Source: Apilactobacillus xinyiensis (lineage in GTDB: Bacteria > Bacillota > Bacilli > Lactobacillales > Lactobacillaceae). Taken from it: a stretch of 39,726 nucleotides of DNA. A program made the translations under genes and the position numbers. The stretch lies in the NCBI RefSeq assembly GCF_019656235.1, contig NZ_BPLL01000016.1, forward strand, positions 1 through 39,726, in the 5' to 3' direction. The notes beneath the pieces were generated by a model. That model made no database searches. It saw only the letters and a list, made by a program, of their open reading frames with translations, and was not told the origin of the DNA. Within the stretch, counting starts at the first letter, position 1; the number at the start of each line of letters is the position of its first letter. Shown one piece after another: positions 18,464-26,061 of this stretch.

Positions 18464-19366
18464 ATGAATACTTTAGAAATTAAAAACTTAAGTAAGTTTT
18501 ATGGTCGTACTAAAGCTTTGCATAACATAACTTTTGATATTAAACCTGGATCTATTCTAGGATTAATCGGACCTAACGGAGCCGGAAAATCAACTATTAT
18601 GAAATCAATCGTAGGTTTAACCAACTATTCAACTGGTAGCATTTTGGTAAATAATGAAAAATTAAAAAAAGGTTCCCGTAAGGGACTTAAAAACGTTGGT
18701 TCTATGATTGAAACACCAGCTTTATATGGTCATATGACAGGATTACAAAATTTAAAATTATTTAATGATGGTTCGACTTCAGATGCTGAAATCAAAAAAA
18801 TTATGGATGAAACTCAAATTTCTTCTTTCGCCAATAAAAAAGCTAAAAATTATTCTTTAGGAATGCGTCAACGTCTAGGAATTGCAATGGCATTACTTAA
18901 TCATCCTAAATTACTTATTTTAGATGAACCTATGAATGGACTAGACCCTCAATCTACTCATGATTTGCGTGATCTTTTGCTAAAACTATCTAAAAGAGGC
19001 ATTAGTATTTTAATTTCTAGTCACTTATTAGATGAATTAGCTCGTATTGCCGATTACTATGTAGTTATTAATCATGGAAAGTTAGTTAAACAAAGTGATG
19101 CTAAATCATTCCTATCAGCTGATAATGCAGTTATTAAGTTGGACACTAACAATAATGATAATGGTTTAAAGGCTATTCAAAATGCTGGATTAGATGCTCA
19201 TATTGTGGATCGAGACATTGAAGTAAAAGATGAAGGTAATGCTCTTAATACAGCACTAAAAGCGTTAGTTGATGCTAATGTTGACATTACAAACGTTCAA
19301 CGTCAACAAGAAGACTTGGAAGAATCATTGCTTAATCTTTTAACTAAAGATAAGGGGGACAAATAA
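18464..19366 (+). CDS. ABC-2 type exporter, ATP-binding protein (BcrA-like)
   Basis: A 300-residue ATPase. Walker A GPNGAGKST is at 36-44, signature SLGMRQR at 131-137, Walker B LLILDEP at 150-156, and a C-terminal extension of about 90 residues is typical of DrrA/BcrA-type subunits. The SLGMRQR signature places it with bacitracin/lantibiotic-immunity-like exporters. ATG at 18464 has AAGGAGAG upstream. Its stop overlaps the start of the permease gene (TAATG), so the pair is coupled. The substrate is unknown; peptide antibiotic or self-protection export is a family-based guess. Confidence 0.92.
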   Translation: MNTLEIKNLSKFYGRTKALHNITFDIKPGSILGLIGPNGAGKSTIMKSIVGLTNYSTGSILVNNEKLKKGSRKGLKNVGSMIETPALYGHMTGLQNLKLFNDGSTSDAEIKKIMDETQISSFANKKAKNYSLGMRQRLGIAMALLNHPKLLILDEPMNGLDPQSTHDLRDLLLKLSKRGISILISSHLLDELARIADYYVVINHGKLVKQSDAKSFLSADNAVIKLDTNNNDNGLKAIQNAGLDAHIVDRDIEVKDEGNALNTALKALVDANVDITNVQRQQEDLEESLLNLLTKDKGDK

Positions 19367-20106
19367 TGTTTACACTTTTAAGACAAGAACTATATAAACA
19401 AATTCATGGAAAGTTTTATATTGGATGGGGAATGATAATGTTCCTATTTGCTATGTTAATTGGTTGGGCATCTAATAAATATAATATAATGTCTGGCGAT
19501 GTTTATATGACCAGACTTTCTAACAGCATTCAAATTATTTTAATTGCTATGGTAGTGTTTGTAAGTACTATTATTTCAAATGAATTTGCTTCTGGAACTA
19601 TTAAGAACCTGTTATCTAGACAATATTCAAGATTACAAGTTTTCCTTAGTAAATTAATCACTATCTTGTTTATGTATGTTTATTTGATAGTTATAACTTT
19701 CATTTCCACATATATCGGTCGAATGATTTTCTTTAAGTCTGGTCACATAATTTGGAAACAATTAGGTACTAACTTAGGATCATATTCATTATTCTTATTA
19801 CTAATCGCATCTGCAGCATTGTTGATAAGTAATGTTGCTAAGAGCGGTGGTGCTGCAATCGGAATTGGAGTTGCCTTTATATTCGCTTCACAAATAATCA
19901 GTCAACTATTATCAATTTTAGTTTCACACTATCACTGGTTGAAATGGAATCCTTTTAACTTTATGAATGTTAACTTTCAATTAACCATGCCTAACATCGA
20001 TAAAATAACTTTACTATCTAATAATCAAATGATTTTAGGTACAGTTGCTTATTCAGTATTATTCATTTTCATAGCTGGATTCATTTTTAAAAAACGTAAC
20101 GTTTAA
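19366..20106 (+). CDS. ABC-2 type permease, first subunit
   Basis: A 246-residue membrane protein with six predicted segments. The sequence VSTIISNEFASGTIKNLLSR after TM2 is the usual ABC-2 coupling element. It overlaps the ATPase gene by one base and is followed by a terminator-like hairpin. It probably forms the channel with the ATPase, alone or with the second permease at 20226. Confidence 0.88.
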   Translation: MFTLLRQELYKQIHGKFYIGWGMIMFLFAMLIGWASNKYNIMSGDVYMTRLSNSIQIILIAMVVFVSTIISNEFASGTIKNLLSRQYSRLQVFLSKLITILFMYVYLIVITFISTYIGRMIFFKSGHIIWKQLGTNLGSYSLFLLLIASAALLISNVAKSGGAAIGIGVAFIFASQIISQLLSILVSHYHWLKWNPFNFMNVNFQLTMPNIDKITLLSNNQMILGTVAYSVLFIFIAGFIFKKRNV

Positions 20107-20111
20107 TATTT

Positions 20112-20146
20112 AAAAGCTTAACTATTAGAATTGGTTAAGCTTTTTT
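20112..20146 (+). terminator. Intrinsic terminator between the two ABC permease genes
   Basis: AAAAGCTTAAC paired with GTTAAGCTTTT, loop of about 11 bases, then T run. It separates the second permease gene from the first two genes. Confidence 0.8.
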
Positions 20147-20164
20147 ACTACATATATCGAAATG

Positions 20165-20192
20165 TTGATAAAAATATGCAACATGGTAGAAT
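20165..20192 (+). promoter_or_regulatory. Promoter of the second ABC permease gene
   Basis: TTGATA (20165-20170), 16-bp spacer, TAGAAT (20187-20192), followed by AGGAGG and a TTG start. It lets the second permease be made separately. Confidence 0.6.
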
Positions 20193-20225
20193 ACTTAGAT
20201 ATAAGACCATTAGGAGGTCAAAAGA

Positions 20226-20990
20226 TTGCTAAATTTATTAAAAGAAGAGTTCAATCCTAAGAACAAAAAAGTTTTTGCTGCTATGGCTGCATTACTAGCT
20301 TTATTTGTAATAATATTAGGTGTTGGAATAAAGATTACCAGAGTTCTAGGAGGCGTTAAATATACTACTAGTTTAGGTAACGCGACTAGTCTACTAACCA
20401 TCTTTATGGTCATAATTGCATGTACTAGAATTTCTGGAAAAGATAATTTGCAAAAGATTAGTGAAAATTCAATTAATCACAGTCGTTTAAGTATTTTTGC
20501 TGCAAAACTATGTTCAATCTGGTTATCATATTTAATTTTAATAACTATAAACTTTGTAATGGTAATCATTATGAAATTTATGTTATTTAGAAAAACTGAT
20601 TTAGACGCTGCTATTTTTACTAAAATGTTTAGTGCAGCAGGTGGTAACTTAGTTTACGAATTTTTACTGATTTCATTCGTTTTAATGGTTTGTAGTCGTA
20701 TAAAAGATAGCTTCGCTTCAATCGCTTTAGGTATTGCAATGATTTACATTACACAGGTGATTGCAGGTATCTTCATGATTGTACTTTACACAAATCGTGC
20801 ACTTAGATGGAATCCTTTTAACTTTTTCTTTGTTGAAAGAGAAGTGGTAACTCCTCTAACCCACATGATGACCAAATTACACGTTGATCAAATGATTTGG
20901 GGTTCGTTAATTTATGGTTTATGTTTCTTAATAATTGCCTACATACTTTTTGAAACTAGAAAAATAGCCTCAAAAAATAACGCAGCATAA
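20226..20990 (+). CDS. ABC-2 type permease, second subunit
   Basis: A 254-residue protein with six hydrophobic segments that shares its organisation with the preceding permease, including the LRWNPFNF block that matches LKWNPFNF there. The start is TTG at 20226, eight bases after a full AGGAGG. No ATPase gene follows, so it probably uses the upstream ATPase. A terminator and a new promoter lie between the two permeases, so their ratio could be set independently. It ends just before the AAT permease promoter. Confidence 0.85.
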   Translation: MLNLLKEEFNPKNKKVFAAMAALLALFVIILGVGIKITRVLGGVKYTTSLGNATSLLTIFMVIIACTRISGKDNLQKISENSINHSRLSIFAAKLCSIWLSYLILITINFVMVIIMKFMLFRKTDLDAAIFTKMFSAAGGNLVYEFLLISFVLMVCSRIKDSFASIALGIAMIYITQVIAGIFMIVLYTNRALRWNPFNFFFVEREVVTPLTHMMTKLHVDQMIWGSLIYGLCFLIIAYILFETRKIASKNNAA

Positions 20991-21010
20991 AAATTATTTT
21001 GAATAAAAAT

Positions 21011-21039
21011 TTGACATGTTAAATTTTTAGGTCTATTAT
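21011..21039 (+). promoter_or_regulatory. Promoter of the aat1 T-box transcript
   Basis: TTGACA (21011-21016), 17-bp spacer, TATTAT (21034-21039), directly upstream of the stem I region. Confidence 0.8.
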
Positions 21040-21044
21040 TTTGT

Positions 21045-21310
21045 TTAATTTAACAATACTTTTTCAAAGACAAAGTAATCAAAATGCATTTACAGGGAGA
21101 GAAAACATTAACTGGAAGTTTTCTCAGTGCTTATTTTGACTAACTACCACTTTGATTAATTTAAATTGAAGGAAATGTCAATTCAGGTGGTTCTGTTAAA
21201 GACCAACAGAGATATTTATTATCATTTGAAATAATAAATAATTTGGGTGGAACCACGTCTAAAAAGTTAAACGTCCCTATTGCCTTTTCGGCAATGGGGG
21301 CGTTTTTTGT
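21045..21310 (+). promoter_or_regulatory. T-box leader of the first AAT permease
   Basis: Antiterminator motif GGGTGGAACCACG (21245-21257) and a strong terminator (ACGTCCCTATTGCC paired with GGCAATGGGGGCGT, about 21270-21304, then T6). Stem I base pairs CAAAG with CUUUG, with CAAAAU/AUUUUG above the loop. The 3' loop reads ACUAACUACCA before CUUUG. The specifier candidates are ACC (21146-21148, Thr, followed by a purine, preferred) or UAC (21145-21147, Tyr). Confidence 0.88.
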
Positions 21311-21346
21311 TGTTAAAAATATTTGAATTTAAGAAGGTGTATAGTT

Positions 21347-22726
21347 ATGGCAAAGAATTTAGAAAGAAAATTAAGCACTCGTCATATGCAAATGATTGCA
21401 CTGGGCGGTACGATTGGTGTTGGACTATTCATGGGGGCTAAATCAACCATTGGGTGGACTGGACCATCAGTATTATTAGACTATGGAATTGCTGGAATTT
21501 TTCTTTATATGATAATGAGAGCTCTAGGAGAAATGCTATATGTACATCCTATAACGGGTTCCTTTTCACAATTTGCTAGCATGTATATGCACCCTGTCTT
21601 CGGTTATTTAACTGCTTGGAGCAATGTATTTCAATACATAGTAGTTGGGATGTCAGAAGTGATTGCGATTGGAACTTATATGGAATATTGGTGGCCATCG
21701 CTTCCAAATTGGATCCCAGGTATTATCGCAATTGTCTTTTTATGTATTGCTAATCTAATATCAGTTAGTGCGTTTGGCGAATTAGAATATTGGTTTGCTT
21801 TAATTAAAGTTGTAACTATCATTGCTATGATTTTAGTTGGTCTCGTATTAATTGTATTTGGTTTAAATGGAATTGGACCTACAGGTATTTCTAATATTTG
21901 GAGTCATGGTTTCTTTACAGGTGGTGTTAAAGGATTTTTCTTTGCTTTAGCAATTGTTATTGCATCATATCAAGGAATTGAACTAATTGGAGTTACTGCT
22001 GGTGAAGCTGAAAATCCTAAACATACACTTGTTGAAGCTATTCAATCAACAATTGGACGTATTTTAATCTTTTACATTGGTGCTATTTTTGTTATTTTAA
22101 GTATTTATCCTTGGGATAAAATTAATAATATTGGATCACCATTTGTTGAAACTTTTGCTCAAGTTGGTATTACAGCTGCAGCTGCTATTATTAATTTCGT
22201 TGTAGTTACAGCAGCTCTATCAGGCTCTAATTCTGGAATTTACAGCGCTAGTCGTATGACTTACTTATTAGCCTCAGAAAAAGAATTACCTAAGAAATTT
22301 TTAAAACTTAATCTTCATGGGGTTCCCTACTATGCAGTAATTAGCATTTCAGCAGGAATTTTAATGGGATTAGTTCTAAACGTTATTTTACCAATGTTAT
22401 TTAATGGTGCAGATCAAATTTTCGTTTACGTTTACAGTTCAAGTGTATTGCCTGGAATGGTCCCTTGGGTAGTTATCTTAATTTCACAAATTGAATTTAG
22501 AAAACAACATCCTGAAGAATTAGAAAATCATCCATTTAAGATGCCATTTTCTCCATATTCAAACTATATTACATTAATTTTCTTAGCAATTACTTTAGTT
22601 TTCATGTTCTTAAACGATGCAACTCGTATTCCACTTATTATCGGAATTTTATTCTTAATTGTTATGACAATTATTTATTTTGCCAAATACAACAATAAAC
22701 AACATGATGACGGTTTCAAAAATTAG
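21347..22726 (+). CDS. AAT-family amino-acid permease 1
   Basis: A 459-residue transporter with 12 membrane segments of the AAT family (LysP/AroP/GabP/YbxG relatives). The TM1 motif LGGTIGVGLFMG, the conserved RALGEML and FAL...YQGIELIGVTAGEAENP blocks are intact. Specificity within AAT cannot be read from these motifs; the T-box specifier points to Thr, less likely Tyr. ATG at 21347 follows AGAAGGTG; an upstream in-frame TTG (21323) lies inside the end of the terminator region and is rejected. It is very similar along its whole length to the next gene, so the two are a recent duplication with separate leaders. Confidence 0.92.
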   Translation: MAKNLERKLSTRHMQMIALGGTIGVGLFMGAKSTIGWTGPSVLLDYGIAGIFLYMIMRALGEMLYVHPITGSFSQFASMYMHPVFGYLTAWSNVFQYIVVGMSEVIAIGTYMEYWWPSLPNWIPGIIAIVFLCIANLISVSAFGELEYWFALIKVVTIIAMILVGLVLIVFGLNGIGPTGISNIWSHGFFTGGVKGFFFALAIVIASYQGIELIGVTAGEAENPKHTLVEAIQSTIGRILIFYIGAIFVILSIYPWDKINNIGSPFVETFAQVGITAAAAIINFVVVTAALSGSNSGIYSASRMTYLLASEKELPKKFLKLNLHGVPYYAVISISAGILMGLVLNVILPMLFNGADQIFVYVYSSSVLPGMVPWVVILISQIEFRKQHPEELENHPFKMPFSPYSNYITLIFLAITLVFMFLNDATRIPLIIGILFLIVMTIIYFAKYNNKQHDDGFKN

Positions 22727-22743
22727 ACTATAATTGCAATTTG

Positions 22744-22772
22744 TTGACAAACATTTCAATATCATTTAATAT
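22744..22772 (+). promoter_or_regulatory. Promoter of the second AAT permease
   Basis: TTGACA (22744-22749), 17-bp spacer, TAATAT (22767-22772). It predicts a leader of about 230 bases before the start codon. Confidence 0.8.
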
Positions 22773-22779
22773 TTTACAA

Positions 22780-22980
22780 ATAATTATAAAGACCATAATT
22801 AACAACCTAACTACTTTCAGGGATGAAAGTTAAAACATTGCTGAATGTTGATTGCTAATTAGACTTTTATTATTTCTAATTTTTGTTGACATACTTCCTA
22901 TTAACGAACAATAAGCAAAAAAAGTGTTTTTAAAAAACATCCCTAGTACAATGGCTGTTGAGGGGTGTTTTTATTTTATT
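22780..22980 (+). promoter_or_regulatory. Structured attenuator-like leader of unknown class
   Basis: The leader has small hairpins CTTTC/GAAAG (22815-22829), AACATT/AATGTT (about 22834-22849) and AATTAGA/TCTAATT (about 22857-22881), then an intrinsic terminator (22935-22944 paired with 22961-22970, then T run). AGGGATG (22819-22825), in the first hairpin loop, is perfectly complementary to the terminator 5' arm CATCCCT (22938-22944), so it could act as an antiterminator. No GGTGGNACC T-box motif is present. CTAACTAC (22807-22814) recurs from the aat1 T-box stem I, so a decayed T-box is one alternative. Confidence 0.5.
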
Positions 22981-23008
22981 AATTTTAAGGAAAAGATGGT
23001 GATTAGTT

Positions 23009-24400
23009 TTGGCACAAAAACAAGAAGACTTTGAAAGAAAATTAAGTACCCGTCATATGCAAATGATTGCTTTAGGGGGAACAATTGGTGTTGGTTTATT
23101 CATGGGGGCTAAGTCAACCATTGGGTGGACTGGACCATCAGTATTGCTAGCATATGGAATTGCTGGATTATTCTTATACCTTATTATGCGTGCACTTGGT
23201 GAAATGTTGTACGTAAATCCAGTAACTGGTTCTTTCTCACAGTTTGCTACCGAATATATGCACCCGGTATTTGGTTTCTTAACTGCTTGGAGTAATATAT
23301 TCCAGTGGGTTGTGGTAGGAATTTCAGAAATGATTGCAATTGGTACATACATGCAATTTTGGTGGCCTAGTTTACCTAGTTGGGTTCCTGGTATAATAGC
23401 TGTACTATTTCTATGTTTAGCTAACTTAATTTCAGTTAGTGCGTTTGGTGAACTAGAATACTGGTTTGCTTTAATTAAAGTGGTAACTATTATTGCCATG
23501 ATTTTAGTTGGTTTAGTAATTATTGTATTTGGATTTAATGGTATTCACCCTACTGGAATTAGTAATCTATGGACTCATGGATTCTTTACTGGTGGAATGA
23601 AAGGTTTCTTCTTTGCCCTAGCAATTGTATTTGCATCATATCAAGGAATTGAATTAATTGGAGTTACTGCTGGTGAAGCTGAAAATCCTAAAAAATCCTT
23701 GGTTGAAGCTATTCAATCAACAATTGGTCGTATTTTAATTTTCTACATTGGTTCTATCTTTGTAATGTTAAGTATTTATCCATGGGATAAAATTACTAAG
23801 ATTGGTTCCCCATTCGTTGAAACATTTGCCCAAGTAGGTATTACTGCCGCAGCTGGTATTATTAACTTCGTAGTTTTAACAGCTGCTTTATCTGGATCTA
23901 ACTCAGCTATTTACAGTTCTAGTCGTATGTCATACCTACTATCATCAGAAGGACAATTGCCAAAATGGTTCAGCAAAATGAACCGTCATGGAGTGCCTTT
24001 TATCTCTGTAATCTCCATTGCATCTGGAATTTTACTAGGAGTACTATTAAACGTAATCCTACCAATGTTCTATAAAGGTGCTGACCAAATCTTCGTTTAT
24101 GTTTATAGTTCAAGTGTATTGCCTGGAATGGTACCTTGGGTAGTTATTCTAATTTCTGAAATTCGTTTTAGAAAACAACATCCTGAAGATTTGAAAAATC
24201 ACAGTTTTAAAATGCCATTCTCTCCATACTCAAACTACTTAACATTAGCAGTTTTGGCATTAACCCTTGTATTCATGTTCATTAATAATGAAACTAGAAT
24301 TCCATTGATTATTGGAGTTATTTTCTTAGCCGCAATGACCATTTTATTCTTTACTAAGTTTAACAATGGTAAAAATAAAACAATGGATAAATTAAAATAA
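23009..24400 (+). CDS. AAT-family amino-acid permease 2
   Basis: A 463-residue 12-TM permease, close paralogue of the gene at 21347. The same LGGTIGVGLFMG and YQGIELIGVTAGEAENP motifs are kept, with most differences in loops and conservative TM changes (e.g. LLDYG to LLAYG, NVFQYIVVGMSE to NIFQWVVVGISE). The start is TTG at 23009, five bases after GGTGAT; no in-frame ATG fits better. Its leader differs from that of the paralogue, so the copies are probably expressed under different conditions or for different amino acids. Confidence 0.92.
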   Translation: MAQKQEDFERKLSTRHMQMIALGGTIGVGLFMGAKSTIGWTGPSVLLAYGIAGLFLYLIMRALGEMLYVNPVTGSFSQFATEYMHPVFGFLTAWSNIFQWVVVGISEMIAIGTYMQFWWPSLPSWVPGIIAVLFLCLANLISVSAFGELEYWFALIKVVTIIAMILVGLVIIVFGFNGIHPTGISNLWTHGFFTGGMKGFFFALAIVFASYQGIELIGVTAGEAENPKKSLVEAIQSTIGRILIFYIGSIFVMLSIYPWDKITKIGSPFVETFAQVGITAAAGIINFVVLTAALSGSNSAIYSSSRMSYLLSSEGQLPKWFSKMNRHGVPFISVISIASGILLGVLLNVILPMFYKGADQIFVYVYSSSVLPGMVPWVVILISEIRFRKQHPEDLKNHSFKMPFSPYSNYLTLAVLALTLVFMFINNETRIPLIIGVIFLAAMTILFFTKFNNGKNKTMDKLK

Positions 24401-24408
24401 TTATTATC

Positions 24409-24443
24409 AAAAAGAAATGAAATTTTTATTTCATTTCTTTTTT
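24409..24443 (+). terminator. Intrinsic terminator after AAT permease 2
   Basis: AAAAAGAAATGAAA paired with TTTCATTTCTTTTT around a six-base loop, followed by further T. Confidence 0.85.
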
Positions 24444-24496
24444 TATGTTATCTTATAACTAAGAACTAAAATAAAAATAACAAAGAAGTGAATTAT

Positions 24497-25924
24497 ATGA
24501 AAAAAAGAACATCATGTACTGCTATTTTAGTTGGTAAAGATGCCACTGTTGATGGTTCAACTATTATAGCTAGAAATGAGGATGGGTACGCGCCAATTGG
24601 TCCTAAAAAATTTGTAGTTCACAATGCAAAAACAGAAGCTAATGGTTACTTTGTATCGCCTACGACTGGTGTAAAAATCCCTTTACCAGCACAAGCAATG
24701 CGTTATACTTGTGAACCTAGTGATGAATCAGATAATAATTTATATGAAGAAGCGGGTATTAATGAAAAAAATGTAGCAATGTCTGCTACCGAAACCACTT
24801 TTACTAACCAAAGATTTTTAGGATTTGATCCTTTAGTGGATGATGGTTTAAATGAAGAAGGTATGGTAAACGTAGTATTGCCATTTATTAGTTCTGCTCG
24901 AGAAGGTGTGAAAAGACTTGGCAGTTTAATTGAGCAATATGGAACTGGTGAAAGTAATGGAATTGCTTTTTCTGATAATCAAGAAGTATGGTATTTAGAA
25001 ACTGCCGGTGGTCATCATTGGGTGGCTCAAAGAATTCCAGACGATGCCTATGCTATCGCTCCTAATCAAGTTAATATCCAAAATATTGATTTTTCGGATA
25101 CAGATAACTTTATGTGGGATAAAAATTTACCTGACTTTGTAGAAAAATATAACCTAAATAAAAATCCGGAAAGTTTTAACTTTAGAAATATCGTGGGTAC
25201 TAATTCAGAAAGTGACATTTACTACAACACTCCACGTGCTTGGTATGGGCAAAAACTTTTTTCACCAGAAGTTAAACAAGCACCTACTAGCCGTGATATT
25301 CCATTTATCCAGCGTGCTAATCGCAAACTTAGTGTTGAAGATGTTGAATACTTCTTATCATCACACTACCAAGAAACTGAATATGATCCTTTTACTAATC
25401 CAAAAGAATTAGATAAGCAAACTTTCCGTTCAATTGCTTTGGATCGTAATCAAATTTCTCATATTTTACAAATTAGAAATAACGTAGATGCTAAATACGC
25501 TGCGATTGAATGGGTAGCAATGGGATTTTTTGCATACAGCCCATATGTTCCTTTCTATGCTAATATTGAAACAACCCCTATCAACTATCAAAAAGGTGAT
25601 AGTGAGGTAAGCATGGAAAGTGCCTATTGGATGTATAAAACTTTATCGGTTTTAGTTGAACCTCATTACCATGAATTTATAAATGAGGTCAATCAATATC
25701 GTGAAAATTGTCAAGCATATGCTTTAGATCGCATTAACAAAGTAGATAATCAAATTGCTAAAATGTTAAGTGATAGTGACGAAGCAATCAAAGATAAGTT
25801 AACTGCTGAATCAATTATTACTGCTGATAGTATTACGAATAAAACTAAAGCTTTAATGCAAAACTTAATTAAAGAATCATTAAATCTTTCTAAAATAACA
25901 TTTGAAAGTGGCGATAATCTATAA
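24497..25924 (+). CDS. pepD: Peptidase family C69 dipeptidase
   Basis: A 475-residue cytoplasmic N-terminal-nucleophile hydrolase that cleaves a broad range of dipeptides and supplies free amino acids. Cys7 in MKKRTSCTAILVG is the nucleophile exposed after short propeptide removal, followed by the DGSTIIARNEDG block typical of lactobacillar PepD/PepDA. Length matches the family. ATG at 24497 follows AAGAAGTG; the GTG three codons upstream overlaps that site and is rejected. It lies among amino-acid permeases, in line with peptide-based nutrition. Confidence 0.94.
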   Translation: MKKRTSCTAILVGKDATVDGSTIIARNEDGYAPIGPKKFVVHNAKTEANGYFVSPTTGVKIPLPAQAMRYTCEPSDESDNNLYEEAGINEKNVAMSATETTFTNQRFLGFDPLVDDGLNEEGMVNVVLPFISSAREGVKRLGSLIEQYGTGESNGIAFSDNQEVWYLETAGGHHWVAQRIPDDAYAIAPNQVNIQNIDFSDTDNFMWDKNLPDFVEKYNLNKNPESFNFRNIVGTNSESDIYYNTPRAWYGQKLFSPEVKQAPTSRDIPFIQRANRKLSVEDVEYFLSSHYQETEYDPFTNPKELDKQTFRSIALDRNQISHILQIRNNVDAKYAAIEWVAMGFFAYSPYVPFYANIETTPINYQKGDSEVSMESAYWMYKTLSVLVEPHYHEFINEVNQYRENCQAYALDRINKVDNQIAKMLSDSDEAIKDKLTAESIITADSITNKTKALMQNLIKESLNLSKITFESGDNL

Positions 25925-25931
25925 ATATAAC

Positions 25932-25960
25932 TTGACATTTATAGGTTTAAATATTAAAAT
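25932..25960 (+). promoter_or_regulatory. Promoter of the second APC permease
   Basis: TTGACA (25932-25937), 17-bp spacer, TAAAAT (25955-25960), eight bases after the pepD stop. Confidence 0.7.
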
Positions 25961-26001
25961 TTTATAGTTAATTATGAGAAACATTTAATAAATAAGCTTT
26001 T

Positions 26002-26036
26002 AGAACAATCTAATTACTTGATTGTTCTTTTATTTT
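26002..26036 (+). terminator. Terminator-like hairpin inside the leader of the second APC permease
   Basis: AGAACAATC (26002-26010) paired with GATTGTTCT (26020-26028), followed by a T-rich tail. It is downstream of the promoter at 25932 and upstream of the start at 26062, so it could terminate pepD transcripts or attenuate the permease. Confidence 0.65.
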
Positions 26037-26061
26037 GATAATATGTATAGGAGATTCATTG

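Noticed and set aside
21323-21346. Earlier TTG start for AAT permease 1
   Set aside because: It lies in the tail of the T-box terminator without a ribosome site; ATG at 21347 has AGAAGGTG and fits paralogue 2.
22823-22857. Leader peptide MKVKTLLNVDC in the unclassified attenuator
   Set aside because: The ATG has no usable ribosome site (AGGG touches it) and the peptide is not rich in a single regulated amino acid.
22884-22912. Second promoter TTGACA within the attenuator leader
   Set aside because: The -35 is good but the element at the right distance (CAATAA) is a poor -10, and it would bypass most of the structured leader.
23053-23499. 148-codon minus-strand frame inside AAT permease 2
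   Set aside because: Antisense shadow of a strongly conserved permease; no start signal.
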